Notes: generated from the sequence alone by a model not told the origin. Shown: positions 17,628-26,473, counted from the stretch's first letter. The stretch is 64,000 nt of DNA from Nitrosospira multiformis (GCF_900110185.1 NZ_FOCT01000010.1:79803-143802), one strand, 5' to 3'. Translations and numbers: made by a program.

Positions 17628-20128
17628 TTGCCCCCCAAAATGCTGACCTTAATCGATCCGTGTTCCGGAACGCTTGGATCGTTGTCGCAGCGGATGATTT
17701 GATCCGCTGCAACGGCGACTGAATCGGGCATTTCAGTCATTCCCTGTGTCCGGCCGCGCACCCTGTAACGTACACATAAAACGCCAGCAACGCCTGGTGC
17801 AGACTGTATAGCCGATTCAAGATTACTTCTCTCCAATGGGACGCCAAATGAGAAATTGTCGGGATTGAAAAACCCTCGCTGACCATTTACGACACTAGAT
17901 GAGTTTAACCGCCCGAGGATTGCGGCCTGGACGTCTCCCTGAAATGCATCCGGCAATGCACACACCTGCACCTCGATATCCAGCGATACATACTGCGGCT
18001 CCGGCACATAAGACTCGTACCCCGCCATACGGTAGCGATTAAGAAGGTCAATTAGTTCTTTTCGCTGATCAATAGTGATTCGTTCGCTATGCAGCGGGTC
18101 AGGCGTGGTGAAGACTGTAAGCCAGCTACCCGTCCATCTGAAGACTGTTCCCGCTCGCTGTACCCACGGAAGTTTCTCCGCCGCATTTTGATAGTCTTTT
18201 GGAATCACAGCGCGATTTTGCAGTGTCCTGAATGCTTGAGGAGCGAGCCGCCGGACACGTTCCGCGGTTTCCTCATCCGCTCCACCGGAGGCTGGGAAAG
18301 GATTGGTGGCGGACCGCAATTTTGCCTTCGCCGAAATCGCTGGGTCGATCTGCCAAACTGCGTCCGCAGCTATATTGCCTATCGCTCCGCCGCCTACACG
18401 ATATGTAACGCGAAAGACGGCGGTATCAGGTGGAATCTCACCAAAAATTCCATCGCCGAAGCGAATCGTATCCCCGGCATCGCTATCGTACTCATACTGG
18501 ACCGAGTCGTCCGAGTTACGTCCAATAGGCAGATAGCGGGCCTTGTCGAGTGTAAAGACATTTGCGAATTGCTCGGCATCGAGTAGCCGTCGCAACCAAT
18601 CCCATTTGGCAGGCAAACCCCCATCCGTTTGCTCCAATAGAATTTCTGGCAAAGGAATTCTGTCTGCTGCTGGGCCGGTCGGAACCAACCATGCGAGCGG
18701 CGCTTTTTTCAGGCTATAAAGGTACTGCCATGGAGGAGGTACATCAGTATCAGCTACTGCTTCACGCGGACCTGTACGGACGATAGCAACAGGAATTGTA
18801 GGATCTTCTGGCGACGCGGAAACCATAGCGAATCTCTCGTCAGTGACGGTTATCCCTTGCGTCGCTGGTACCAGATTCCCGCCGAGTGTAGTTCGGGTCA
18901 GGTCATGGTCGACAAGCAGCTTATCAGCATCTCTCCAGCGAAGATATGTGAATGCTACAGGTGCAGTTGGTCCAGGGGGCGAAGCGTTACAAGTCATGAA
19001 TGGCGGCCTAGAAGAACCTATTGGCTGCGAGAACAGAAAGTCGCAGTCTTCCACGGGACCGCCAATGCCGAAATTATCAGTTAGCTGCACAATTTGGCGA
19101 ATGGGAGGATCAGCGCTCGTCTGTGCCTTCGTTTCGATCAATAAGAGCTGATTTGGCTGAAAATTGAACCCGTGACCAAGCACTTTCATACTTGTCGCGC
19201 CTGCTTTTAAGCAACGCTCACTGTCGTCGAACCAGTACGGCTTGATGGCCCCCGCATTCCATAGCGAGCTGGCGATGGAGGTAGGTGGACTAGACAATCG
19301 TCTGCCAGTGGCATCGGTCAAGGTTTGCAACAGGCCCTCCCCGGTTTCGAAAACAACAGGTGTGCCATCCGGAGCGGCGCCTGTTACCGCTAAACCATGC
19401 GCTATACTGTTTACACCTTGATCGACATCGAATTGCAGCATCACTCGCGAGGCGGTAGCGCATCTCGGTTCATAGTCGACCATACGCGCGTGCCGAACGA
19501 GAGAGCGCCGCTGCGTTGCTGTATCAAGCGATGCTTCGGCAGCGATTCGATCCTGCGTATAGCTCAAGTCATCCGCCAGTGCTGATAGGGCTTCGAGGAA
19601 CATTACGCCAACATCAGCTTCGGAACGCTCCTGCCATTCCGGATAGCGAAGTGCGGAGAAATCGAGCAATGCTTGGCGGAAGCTCAGGAAATCCTTCGCC
19701 AGGTAGTCAATCGGGGGAATATCTTGCTCCTCAGCCGGACATTGGGGCGTTACCAGTCGGCAATCCAGGCTCGACGGACATCGTGCCTTGAATGAGAACG
19801 TTACCTCTTGAAAAAAAGGATCAAGCTTATTACTGGAAATCGACAATCTGTATATGGAAAAATCGCCCGGGGAAGCAACAGTCAGGTTCAGGATGAGCGA
19901 ATTGCCGTCCGTTTGCCAGTCTGTATTGTCGTTAACCGGGCTGACGGACACCGTCCGGATTGTTTCGCCACCTGTTATTGTCGGTGTCGAAATGGTTCCG
20001 CTCAGTTGAACACTGTTGAGAAAATGAACGCGCAGCCATGTTTGCGAGTCGTTTGCAATCTCGACAAAATCGATGCCGTTGAACAGTAACGATTCAAGCA
20101 AGCGGGCTTTTCGGTCCTTGATTTCCAT
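17624..20128 (-). CDS. baseplate assembly protein, gpJ-like (first copy, Afp11-like)
   Basis: The 834-residue protein contains the family signature IDYLAKDFLSFRQALLDF, followed by LSYTQDRIAAEASLDTA and RSLVRHARMVDYEPRC. Downstream is the gpJ core with GDGIFGEIPP, AFRTLQNRAVIPKDYQNAA and a C-terminal IEVQVCALPDAF domain. In tailocins and eCIS particles this protein forms the inner baseplate wedge with the gp25-like protein encoded directly upstream. The gene begins 13 nt after the gp25-like stop. Its end overlaps the paralogous 878-residue gene by 4 nt. Confidence 0.9.
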   Translation of the reverse strand: MEIKDRKARLLESLLFNGIDFVEIANDSQTWLRVHFLNSVQLSGTISTPTITGGETIRTVSVSPVNDNTDWQTDGNSLILNLTVASPGDFSIYRLSISSNKLDPFFQEVTFSFKARCPSSLDCRLVTPQCPAEEQDIPPIDYLAKDFLSFRQALLDFSALRYPEWQERSEADVGVMFLEALSALADDLSYTQDRIAAEASLDTATQRRSLVRHARMVDYEPRCATASRVMLQFDVDQGVNSIAHGLAVTGAAPDGTPVVFETGEGLLQTLTDATGRRLSSPPTSIASSLWNAGAIKPYWFDDSERCLKAGATSMKVLGHGFNFQPNQLLLIETKAQTSADPPIRQIVQLTDNFGIGGPVEDCDFLFSQPIGSSRPPFMTCNASPPGPTAPVAFTYLRWRDADKLLVDHDLTRTTLGGNLVPATQGITVTDERFAMVSASPEDPTIPVAIVRTGPREAVADTDVPPPWQYLYSLKKAPLAWLVPTGPAADRIPLPEILLEQTDGGLPAKWDWLRRLLDAEQFANVFTLDKARYLPIGRNSDDSVQYEYDSDAGDTIRFGDGIFGEIPPDTAVFRVTYRVGGGAIGNIAADAVWQIDPAISAKAKLRSATNPFPASGGADEETAERVRRLAPQAFRTLQNRAVIPKDYQNAAEKLPWVQRAGTVFRWTGSWLTVFTTPDPLHSERITIDQRKELIDLLNRYRMAGYESYVPEPQYVSLDIEVQVCALPDAFQGDVQAAILGRLNSSSVVNGQRGFFNPDNFSFGVPLERSNLESAIQSAPGVAGVLCVRYRVRGRTQGMTEMPDSVAVAADQIIRCDNDPSVPEHGSIKVSILGGK

Positions 20129-20141
20129 AAAGATGCGGTTG

Positions 20142-20519
20142 TCAGCTCACGATAATCTCAGTTACTTGTTTGGATTGAGTCTCAATCAAGACATATTCAA
20201 TCGTTACCAGAATCTGAGAGTAGTCCCCGCCCTCGCCTGGAGAGACCTGAACGTTAACTACGGTAATCTGGCCTGCAAGCCATCGGTCCAATGCTCCCCG
20301 GACAAGTAGCTGTGTCGTTGCTTGCAGTCCGTCTGAGTTGGGGGCAAAAAGCAACTGCCGAAGCCCGCAACCAAATTCGGGGAGATTAACTCGCTCACCT
20401 GGAGAGGTGAGCAGTATCTGGCGGATCATCTGGCCTACGTGGGCTCCGTACGAAGCTTGGGCAGCCTGCCCGGATACAGGGTCAATACGGAAAGGAAATG
20501 CATAGTCATGCCTGATCAT
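20142..20519 (-). CDS. gp25-like (GPW family) baseplate wedge protein
   Basis: I place the start at 20519 (MIRHDYAFPFRIDP) because AGGAAGAGG lies just upstream. The longer open frame extends 59 codons into sequence with no family resemblance. The resulting 125-residue protein shows the GPW/gp25 layout: HVGQMIRQILLTSPGERVNLPEFGCGLRQLLFAPN, written here only as a region near residues 26-60, with the conserved ERxxxPxFGxGL core. gp25-type proteins link the spike hub to the wedges and start sheath polymerisation. The gene sits between the PAAR-like and gpJ-like genes, as in related clusters. Confidence 0.93.
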   Translation of the reverse strand: MIRHDYAFPFRIDPVSGQAAQASYGAHVGQMIRQILLTSPGERVNLPEFGCGLRQLLFAPNSDGLQATTQLLVRGALDRWLAGQITVVNVQVSPGEGGDYSQILVTIEYVLIETQSKQVTEIIVS

Positions 20520-20536
20520 GGGCTCTTCCTCTTCCT

Positions 20537-20869
20537 TTAAACTCCGGTAACGCGAAGTTGCGCAAACGAAATGGTTACGGTACCCTGCACGGCTTGATCG
20601 GCTGCGACACATAAGCCGATATTGTCCTTTGTGAGGGTTGAATCGCTTTGTACCTGACTTCTTGTCGCAGGTTGCATCCATTGCACCCTCACGCATGGGT
20701 GTGGCACCCCTGCAATATTTAGTGAGCAGCCGGTGATGGTAAATTTATCGGAGGTGCGCAACATGTAATCGCCCATTGCCTTGACACGCGTATTGGCACT
20801 CACAAGTTGCACTTTTCCACCATGCGGACACATCAGGACACTTGACGTATTCAAGAACCTCGCTGCCAT
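20537..20869 (-). CDS. PAAR-like spike-tip protein (DUF4280-type)
   Basis: I favour a start at 20869 (MAARFLNTSSVLMCPHGG), with GGAGG nine bases upstream. An in-frame start 27 nt earlier is possible. The 110-residue protein has the cysteine and histidine spacing of PAAR-like proteins: MCPHGGK near the N-terminus, CSLNIAGVPHPCVRVQW in the middle and GLCVAADQAVQGTVTIS near the end. This suggests a small conical metal-binding tip on the spike (Afp10 position). It lies one base past the end of the gpV-like spike gene and before the gp25-like gene, the usual slot for the tip. Confidence 0.8.
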   Translation of the reverse strand: MAARFLNTSSVLMCPHGGKVQLVSANTRVKAMGDYMLRTSDKFTITGCSLNIAGVPHPCVRVQWMQPATRSQVQSDSTLTKDNIGLCVAADQAVQGTVTISFAQLRVTGV

Positions 20870-20870
20870 A

Positions 20871-21383
20871 TCATGAAACCTCCAGGGCACCCTCATTAAT
20901 GCTCACCTCAGAATCGCTCAGGCTGATCTTGCTGGAGCCTCGTTCAAGCGTAATTCCGTCACTGTCGAGAGTAATTTTGTTATTGTTACCGTCAGTGATT
21001 GTGATCGTGCCGGAATCGTCGTCGGCAAGGATCTTGTGACCGGACTTCGTCACAATCGCCTTTACCGCAGGGGCTGCGTCCGAGGGCAGCTCACCATCAC
21101 GCCAGTAGCAACCTGTCCAGATTGGGTAGGAAACGTCACCCCCTTCGAACTCGATCCACACGCCAGTCCCCACTTCCGGGATAAAAGCAAACCCGGCACC
21201 ATTACTTGCGTATGGCACGCATGGAGAGCACCATCCGGTCGTGCCGCCCGGTAGCACTGAGGGAACCTTCGCCTTGATGCGCAAAGTGTTCTTATCGACT
21301 TCGGTTACGGAACCACGGTATTTCCCGTAAAAACGGTTCCGTAGCCGCTCCAGTACATCCATGATTAGCTGATCGTTTATCAT
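20871..21383 (-). CDS. gpV-like spike protein (OB-fold and beta-prism)
   Basis: The 170-residue protein starts with a short helix, then an OB-fold core with YRGSVTEVDKNTLRIKAKV, GGTTGWCSPCVPYAS and the hallmark IPEVGTGVWIEFEGGD, followed by PIWTGCYW. From residue 108 on are short regular repeats ending in a beta-prism-like stretch (KILADDDSGTITITDGNNN, KITLDSDGITLERG, KISLSDSEVSINEG). These build the trimeric puncturing spike. The gene overlaps the gpD-like hub gene by 4 nt. Hub and spike form a single protein in VgrG and Afp8, so here the unit is split in two. Confidence 0.92.
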   Translation of the reverse strand: MINDQLIMDVLERLRNRFYGKYRGSVTEVDKNTLRIKAKVPSVLPGGTTGWCSPCVPYASNGAGFAFIPEVGTGVWIEFEGGDVSYPIWTGCYWRDGELPSDAAPAVKAIVTKSGHKILADDDSGTITITDGNNNKITLDSDGITLERGSSKISLSDSEVSINEGALEVS

Positions 21384-22579
21384 GCGCCAATCAACCCTGC
21401 CAAGCCGCCGCCTCCTCCGGTCGAAGATTGACCGACAGCGTTGCGGACCAGTACGAATTTCATTCTGTAATCATCCGGAGTGATCATATGGCGCACGCTC
21501 CAGACGAGATATTTGCCCGAGTGCAATGCACCTACGCCTTCGATCGCGACAATCATGCCGGCACGCAACACCACGCCCAGCCGAGCAATATCTGCCTCTC
21601 CCTCGCATCGTACAAACCATGCAGATTCACGTAACAGCGACTGCGCGCGCAAAGTCAATTCATCACCCTCGTCGACGGGCGCGGCAAGCAATACGGTCAT
21701 CGGACTGCCGCTAAAGTTAGCGAGCCCGCGATCACCTAACAATGGCAGTCCTGTGTCGGAACTATCGGCAGAAGCACCGTCAGGATCAGGATCGGTAAAC
21801 AGTGCCTGGCGAGCAATGACGGCTGAAGGAGCTGTAACTTCCCACTGAAGATCGAGCGATTGCACATTCCACGTTTCTGAATCGGTAATCGAAAAAGTAG
21901 TGACCGGCTTTACGTCGAGCTTGGGTGATGCGAAGTAACCCGTTCGAACACCGGGTTTATCTGTGCAGACGACTCTGCAGAATTTTCCATTGCGGCGAGC
22001 AAGGGCGCGAAGAAACTGAATATCCGTAGCGCGCTGCATCAGGCTGTGCCCGAATTCGTTATGTGAAGGTGAATCTTCGTCTGAATTCTCCTCGGCAGGA
22101 ATAATGCCATAATCACCAAAGATCGAATTCGCGGCATCTATATCAGAGACATTAACCCATTCTTTTACCTTTTCGGTAAGGTTCATCAGCCATGAAGCAT
22201 CCTGCCCCCAAACCTTGAGCTTGCTATCTGTTACTCCTGTATTCAGGTGAAGCTTATGTGAAAGCACGTAGCCATCGAAAATACACTGTGCGCCTGTTCC
22301 TCCACTATCACCTCTGCAGGGCACCGAGGCTGCATCGGCGATGACTCTTGAGGAGTCGGAGGAGGAAGCGCTTACCACTACTGCGAGGTTAGTCATCGGT
22401 CGCAGCCGATCATCAGAGACATAAGTCAAGTCTCCAGCTTCAGTTCGGCTTACGGGCACATTCAACTCCACTGCGCCCGGCAGATCCATATTCTCTTCGA
22501 CTTCGAGCAATGAGATACTTGTATAGAAGTCTGCGTCCGCCGGCTGGTTATCAAAGAAAATCTGGTAGTTGCTCGACAT
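21380..22579 (-). CDS. gpD-like spike hub protein (VgrG/gp27-like N-terminal part)
   Basis: This 399-residue protein resembles phage late control gene D proteins. It begins with MSSNYQIFFDNQPADADFY, then shows paired tail-tube-like barrels with CIFDGYVLSHKLHLNTG and DASWLMNLTEKVKEW. It then has GHSLMQRATDIQFLRALARRNG, the conserved helix of gp27/gpD hubs. These trimerise beneath the inner tube and adapt six-fold to three-fold symmetry. The next gene supplies the spike. The pair replaces a fused VgrG-type protein. Confidence 0.9.
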   Translation of the reverse strand: MSSNYQIFFDNQPADADFYTSISLLEVEENMDLPGAVELNVPVSRTEAGDLTYVSDDRLRPMTNLAVVVSASSSDSSRVIADAASVPCRGDSGGTGAQCIFDGYVLSHKLHLNTGVTDSKLKVWGQDASWLMNLTEKVKEWVNVSDIDAANSIFGDYGIIPAEENSDEDSPSHNEFGHSLMQRATDIQFLRALARRNGKFCRVVCTDKPGVRTGYFASPKLDVKPVTTFSITDSETWNVQSLDLQWEVTAPSAVIARQALFTDPDPDGASADSSDTGLPLLGDRGLANFSGSPMTVLLAAPVDEGDELTLRAQSLLRESAWFVRCEGEADIARLGVVLRAGMIVAIEGVGALHSGKYLVWSVRHMITPDDYRMKFVLVRNAVGQSSTGGGGGLAGLIGA

Positions 22580-22590
22580 AGGGTATAGCG

Positions 22591-22866
22591 TTAGAGCCCT
22601 GCCAGCGGAATTCCGACCAGATCGCGCTTCGCCAAGGCATCAGGCACCATCACATTGTTTGCATCGCACAAGCGCCAGAACCCGTTAGGGTCATTGAGGA
22701 AGCGGTTCGCGATCAAGTCCAATCGCTGCCCCTCAGAGCGCCGAAAGTACCCTCTAACGAAAGCAGGCCGAGGAATTGGGGTTCGCAATACGTTGATGCG
22801 GGTGCCGTCGAATCGTATCAACACCATTGTCCCAGTTTTTTCATAACGACTTCCCGGAAATATCAT
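22591..22866 (-). CDS. LysM-like baseplate protein (gpX-type)
   Basis: The 91-residue protein contains FRRSEGQRLDLIANRFLNDPNGFWRLCDANN ... VGIPL, a LysM-type pattern as in P2 gpX and the C-terminal part of Afp7 (cited here as residues 42-90). The key features are a helix with RLDxIAxRF, the FWRLCDAN segment and the closing GIPL. The role inferred is to bridge the hub and the surrounding baseplate, not to bind peptidoglycan. An AAGGAAA ribosome binding site precedes the start. The gene is 11 nt upstream of the gpD-like hub. Confidence 0.82.
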   Translation of the reverse strand: MIFPGSRYEKTGTMVLIRFDGTRINVLRTPIPRPAFVRGYFRRSEGQRLDLIANRFLNDPNGFWRLCDANNVMVPDALAKRDLVGIPLAGL

Positions 22867-22928
22867 GGCTGCTTTCCTTTGCGAGAATGGACTAATCCCA
22901 CTGCAAAATCCAATCCTGGTATTGAAAA

Positions 22929-23711
22929 TTAAAAGGAATTCGGAAGCATTCCGATAACCGACCCTACGGGGTCGCCGAGATTTGCTACAGCGTGTGTTTG
23001 CCGCAATCCCTGCGAATATTTGTAAGCTACCCGTGCCACCAATCCCAGCGCTCCCTCCACTTTCCCAAGCTCATCAAGCGTGAGAACGCGCAGGGTAATT
23101 TGCACATCTGCTTGGGTCGGATTCAGCATTCTATCGTACAGCTTCTCGGTAATTGCCAGGTTGGTGACTCGCACTGGTACAATCCGTTGCGGTCCCCATA
23201 CAAACAGCACTGTGGGCACGTGTGACGCCGGCACCTCTTTTTTCGCTGCGGAACAAACAGTGGCTGAAACCGCCGAGGCAATCGTATCACCTCCTACGGC
23301 CCCGGCAGCCGCCCTCGCAGCGCCGCTTGTAACAGCTCCAGCGGCATTAGCCGCGGCAGAAACTTGGCCAACCAGCCCACCATCGAATGCTCTGCTCGGA
23401 TATTGCAACATCTCGAGGGCAGCCAATCGGGGATAGATACCGCTGACAATGGCAAGGCCCGCGGCAACTTGATTAGCATCACTGTCAGCGATCGCATCGT
23501 TACTGTTGAGTGCGAGCGAAAACGAAAATTCTTCGCCCGGTATTCCTTTAACGGCTAATGGATCCTTGTTCGCCTGCGGATCAGGTGGGGCAGGCGTCCA
23601 GGTATGCGTAATAGTTTCCGGATTAAACTGAAACAGGATCACGTTCGGCGATGAGCCGATGAATGTCGGCATGAAAGAGACCAAAGCACCTTTAATAAAC
23701 CATCCCGGCAT
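22929..23711 (-). CDS. CIS_tube-domain protein (Afp7/Pvc7-like)
   Basis: The 260-residue protein has the conserved N-terminal VILFQFNPETITHTWTP, then FSFSLALNSND and GIYPRLAALEMLQYP. It later has PTVLFVWGPQRIVPVRVTNLAIT and PTQADVQITLRVLT. This is the CIS tube family, whose members form the first ring between hub and inner tube. In Afp7 the same polypeptide ends in LysM. Here LysM is a separate small gene 60 nt downstream. A short Ala-rich insertion (residues 130-155) sits in the middle. Confidence 0.85.
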   Translation of the reverse strand: MPGWFIKGALVSFMPTFIGSSPNVILFQFNPETITHTWTPAPPDPQANKDPLAVKGIPGEEFSFSLALNSNDAIADSDANQVAAGLAIVSGIYPRLAALEMLQYPSRAFDGGLVGQVSAAANAAGAVTSGAARAAAGAVGGDTIASAVSATVCSAAKKEVPASHVPTVLFVWGPQRIVPVRVTNLAITEKLYDRMLNPTQADVQITLRVLTLDELGKVEGALGLVARVAYKYSQGLRQTHAVANLGDPVGSVIGMLPNSF

Positions 23712-23758
23712 TTACATCACCCCGTAAAGATTGTTTGAGCGCGTGTCACAAAAATTCT

Positions 23759-23995
23759 TCATGGCAACCGCCTCAGTTCCTGAAGAATTTCAGAGATAAC
23801 CTGCTCGATCAGCTTGTCTGTATTGGTAGCGGCATCTGCTGTTAAATTGATGCGTACGACAGGCACATCGCTTAGCGCAATGCTTTCACGCCTAGCCGCT
23901 AATCCTTCCGTTATTCCCATTGCCAAACGCCGAGCCTGGGACTCAGTGACACCTGTTAATTCCATTGACATTCTGTCAATTGATATCCCCGGCAT
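23759..23995 (-). CDS. small conserved-type eCIS protein of unknown function
   Basis: I choose the ATG at 23995 because AGGTG lies six bases upstream. A TTG six codons earlier is an alternative. The 78-residue product (MPGISIDRMSMELTGVT ... LIEQVISEILQELRRLP) starts with a strand, has an Arg-rich helix and ends in an amphipathic helix. I cannot assign a family. It lies between the low-complexity protein and the CIS_tube gene, so it is expressed with the baseplate genes. A chaperone or small baseplate linker would suit, but nothing in the sequence proves this. Confidence 0.6.
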   Translation of the reverse strand: MPGISIDRMSMELTGVTESQARRLAMGITEGLAARRESIALSDVPVVRINLTADAATNTDKLIEQVISEILQELRRLP

Positions 23996-24080
23996 TTTTT
24001 CACCTATTCGCAACTCATCATTTCTTTAACCCCTGCTTCCGCCGGAATGTGGAAAAACGATGCAGGCGGAACAACTTTGT

Positions 24081-24959
24081 TCATCCTTGCGCCAGCCCAA
24101 AAGACCGGAAGCCCTGTGCTAGCGGCACAACTCCGCGAGGTGAAGATGTCGTGCTGGAGATAACCTTCCGAGGCGGTTTGGGGGGGTTGATGCGCACTTC
24201 CAGAGTACCGATGTGAATAGCTGGGGAAGAATTGGAGTCCCGCTGCTCGCGCTTTTCAGACTGATGTGCTGATTTTTCCGACATGGCTGACGCCGGGGGA
24301 GTCAGCAAAATACGATGAGGGTGGGCTGCCTTGCTTGCCGAGCTTACGCTGGATGTTTGCTTTCGCTGGACACCCTCCTGTATCAACGCAGCAGTATCCT
24401 CAATAGCAGTCATCGCTCGCCTCCCCAGCTCCTGTTTTGGGATAACTGAAGTGCTGCGAACTATTCCTATTCGTTCAGTATCTTTTGACATAAGCAAATT
24501 GTTGTGAGCCATCGTTGTCTGCGCAGTATCCGTAGTCTTACCAATTATCGAATCCAGGGTTTGGCTAGGCTTCGTGCCTGGTTTTTTTACTTCATTCATA
24601 ATCCCCGTCACGACTGGTGCAGGCTCATTATTTGAGATTGCCACAAGCTCATCTTTCGTCGCGTTTGTCGGCCTTGTCGGCCTCAGGCCGCCAACGGATG
24701 GGGTTGATAACATAATTGCCGGCTCAGCACCCGTAACGCGGAAAGATTGCTCCATCTGGGTCAGGTTTGATGTCCCAATGGGAGTCTGGGGAACATGGGT
24801 GCGTGGTGAATCTGTAGCTGATGCATTTTCCGGGAAACTCAGACCTGGTCCCGGTAATGCAGGCCGGAAAAATATACGTGGGGGTGTTAGAAATCCTCGT
24901 CCGCCTCCCCGGTCCCCGCCTTGGACGAGACGAGAAAGATATGAAACAGAGCCTTGCAT
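24081..24959 (-). CDS. low-complexity eCIS protein of unknown function
   Basis: The start at 24959 (MQGSVSYLSRLVQGG) is 3 nt beyond the stop of the 309-residue gene. The longer frame reads into that gene. The 292-residue product is rich in Pro, Ser, Thr and Lys and is predicted by eye to be largely disordered, with one hydrophobic C-terminal strand (HIGTLEVRINPPKPPRK). There is no signal peptide or membrane segment. No other gene in the locus looks like a tape measure, but this protein lacks the long helices of known tape measures. A length-control, plug or sheath-initiator role is only speculation from position. Confidence 0.55.
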   Translation of the reverse strand: MQGSVSYLSRLVQGGDRGGGRGFLTPPRIFFRPALPGPGLSFPENASATDSPRTHVPQTPIGTSNLTQMEQSFRVTGAEPAIMLSTPSVGGLRPTRPTNATKDELVAISNNEPAPVVTGIMNEVKKPGTKPSQTLDSIIGKTTDTAQTTMAHNNLLMSKDTERIGIVRSTSVIPKQELGRRAMTAIEDTAALIQEGVQRKQTSSVSSASKAAHPHRILLTPPASAMSEKSAHQSEKREQRDSNSSPAIHIGTLEVRINPPKPPRKVISSTTSSPRGVVPLAQGFRSFGLAQG

Positions 24960-24961
24960 GT

Positions 24962-25891
24962 TTATTGGCCTCCTTCTTGTCGAGCGAGCTCGGCGTAAAT
25001 CATCCGGCGGTTCCTGGGCATTGCGAGGATATCTGCTTCTGTCCAATGGTACCGACGAGCGAGTATATCTATGTCCTCGTAAATGAATGCAGCATACTGT
25101 CTTAGCTCACTTAGGCAATAATCGCGGACGTCAAAGTAGATATGTGCTTCTGCCCCGCACTCCGGGCATGCTCCAATTAGTTCGTTTGAAAGGGCGGGAG
25201 CCATTGATTCCATGGCCGTTTCAACCTGTAGGCGCTTCCCGGCATCAAGCAACGCTGGCCGGACACATCGTTGAACCAGTGCCTCTGCTGGGTCCGGGAG
25301 CCCTGCTACCGCCAACTGATCGGCGGCGGTCGGTATGCGAAAGAAAACCTCATCTTTCTGTCCGGAACGGTGATTCAATGGTGTTGGGGGCGGCTGAGGC
25401 GTAGAACTCCCGGCGGATTCCCCCTCAATCCCTGCTTTATGATTTACCTGCCCTTCTAAAAGCCGGAACCAGCCTGGCTCTTCCGCAGACTCCACGCTCC
25501 AATCGCGATCATCTTCCGGGACCAGGACTGGGATGTGGTGGGCGATGTACTCATCAACCCCGAACGAGATGTCGATCCGTTGATTACAACCTGCTGCTCC
25601 ACAAGAAACATCGGCTCTTATACTATCGCCTAAAACCGCCTGCCGGAGACGAAGGATTAAAACATCCAGGTCAGTCGTAGCCAGCCAGTCCCAGCTTTCA
25701 TGAGTGCCGATATCCGATGTGCCATGATCCTGCAAGCGGGCGAGGCGATTTAACAACGCAAGCACAAGAGAAACGTTGTTGTCCCTTGCTTCGAGAAGCA
25801 ATTGATCCTCAACACCAGTCAAAGGCCTAAGGATGACTTTCTGCCCGCTTATCGGCAGCGGTCCTACACGTAACACAGCCTCAACAGTCAT
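24962..25891 (-). CDS. zinc-ribbon T4-baseplate/tail-chaperone-like eCIS protein
   Basis: The 309-residue protein begins with a segment of the T4 baseplate/tail assembly type (VILRPLTGVEDQLLLEA, later DLDVLILRLRQAVLGD). It has two Cys pairs, CGAAGC near residue 107 and CPECG near 246, that could form one split zinc site. A Pro/Ser linker follows residue 165. The last 50 residues (LARRYHWTEADILAMP ... RMIYAELARQ) resemble the separate short helical proteins (gpE-like or DUF6760-type) seen in other clusters, which suggests a fusion. It sits just after the tube gene, where assembly chaperones commonly lie. Confidence 0.65.
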   Translation of the reverse strand: MTVEAVLRVGPLPISGQKVILRPLTGVEDQLLLEARDNNVSLVLALLNRLARLQDHGTSDIGTHESWDWLATTDLDVLILRLRQAVLGDSIRADVSCGAAGCNQRIDISFGVDEYIAHHIPVLVPEDDRDWSVESAEEPGWFRLLEGQVNHKAGIEGESAGSSTPQPPPTPLNHRSGQKDEVFFRIPTAADQLAVAGLPDPAEALVQRCVRPALLDAGKRLQVETAMESMAPALSNELIGACPECGAEAHIYFDVRDYCLSELRQYAAFIYEDIDILARRYHWTEADILAMPRNRRMIYAELARQEGGQ

Positions 25892-25897
25892 CTTCTT

Positions 25898-26407
25898 TTA
25901 TGTCTCGGCCGGTTCTGTAAGCGTCCTATCCCTCTCCCAACCTTCGTTTTCCAGCTTAATATGCTCCAATGCAACCGAGTTTGCACCAGCGTCCAATTCC
26001 GGCAATGCCTGGTATTCCGATACCCAGCAGCGGTGAACGATATATCGCAGTACAGGATCTCCCCTCTCATTCTGTAACACAATAATCATTTCTTTCCTCA
26101 GATCGCCAAGTGAGGTACTGGGCGACCCTTTGTCGAGCACTTGGGCCGCATCCGCCCAATCCTGAAAGTCGCTATCGTGGGTTACTCCGCGCTCCAGTGT
26201 GATCGCATCATAGGTGGTGCGGCCGAGTCCCTTTAGGACGATTGCATTTCCGCCTTCCTTGTATTCTATCGGCTCACTTGTTCGCTTTAATCCCCCCACT
26301 TTGCTTACCCCGGCGACGGGAGAAGTACTCCCCCCAAAATACACAAGAAAGCGGTATGTCTTGTACGGATCGTATCGACTTGAGTTGACGCTGAACGGTT
26401 TGCCCAT
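25898..26407 (-). CDS. inner tube protein (T4 gp19/Afp1-like)
   Basis: The 169-residue protein has the tail-tube family layout: DPYKTYRFLVYFGG at the start, VAGVSKVGGLKRTSEPIEY, then ERGVTHDSDFQDWA and a closing HIKLENEGWERD. Six copies per ring form the hollow tube through which cargo travels. It is the only tube-type gene seen, whereas Afp and PVC carry two or three. It follows the sheath gene by 66 nt. A ribosome binding site (AGGAG) lies just before the start. Confidence 0.93.
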   Translation of the reverse strand: MGKPFSVNSSRYDPYKTYRFLVYFGGSTSPVAGVSKVGGLKRTSEPIEYKEGGNAIVLKGLGRTTYDAITLERGVTHDSDFQDWADAAQVLDKGSPSTSLGDLRKEMIIVLQNERGDPVLRYIVHRCWVSEYQALPELDAGANSVALEHIKLENEGWERDRTLTEPAET

Positions 26408-26473
26408 GAAACTCTCCTAATCCAAACATTCTCTGTGATTGCTTCAGAAAGAAAGCAACGCTCAAAATGCCGC

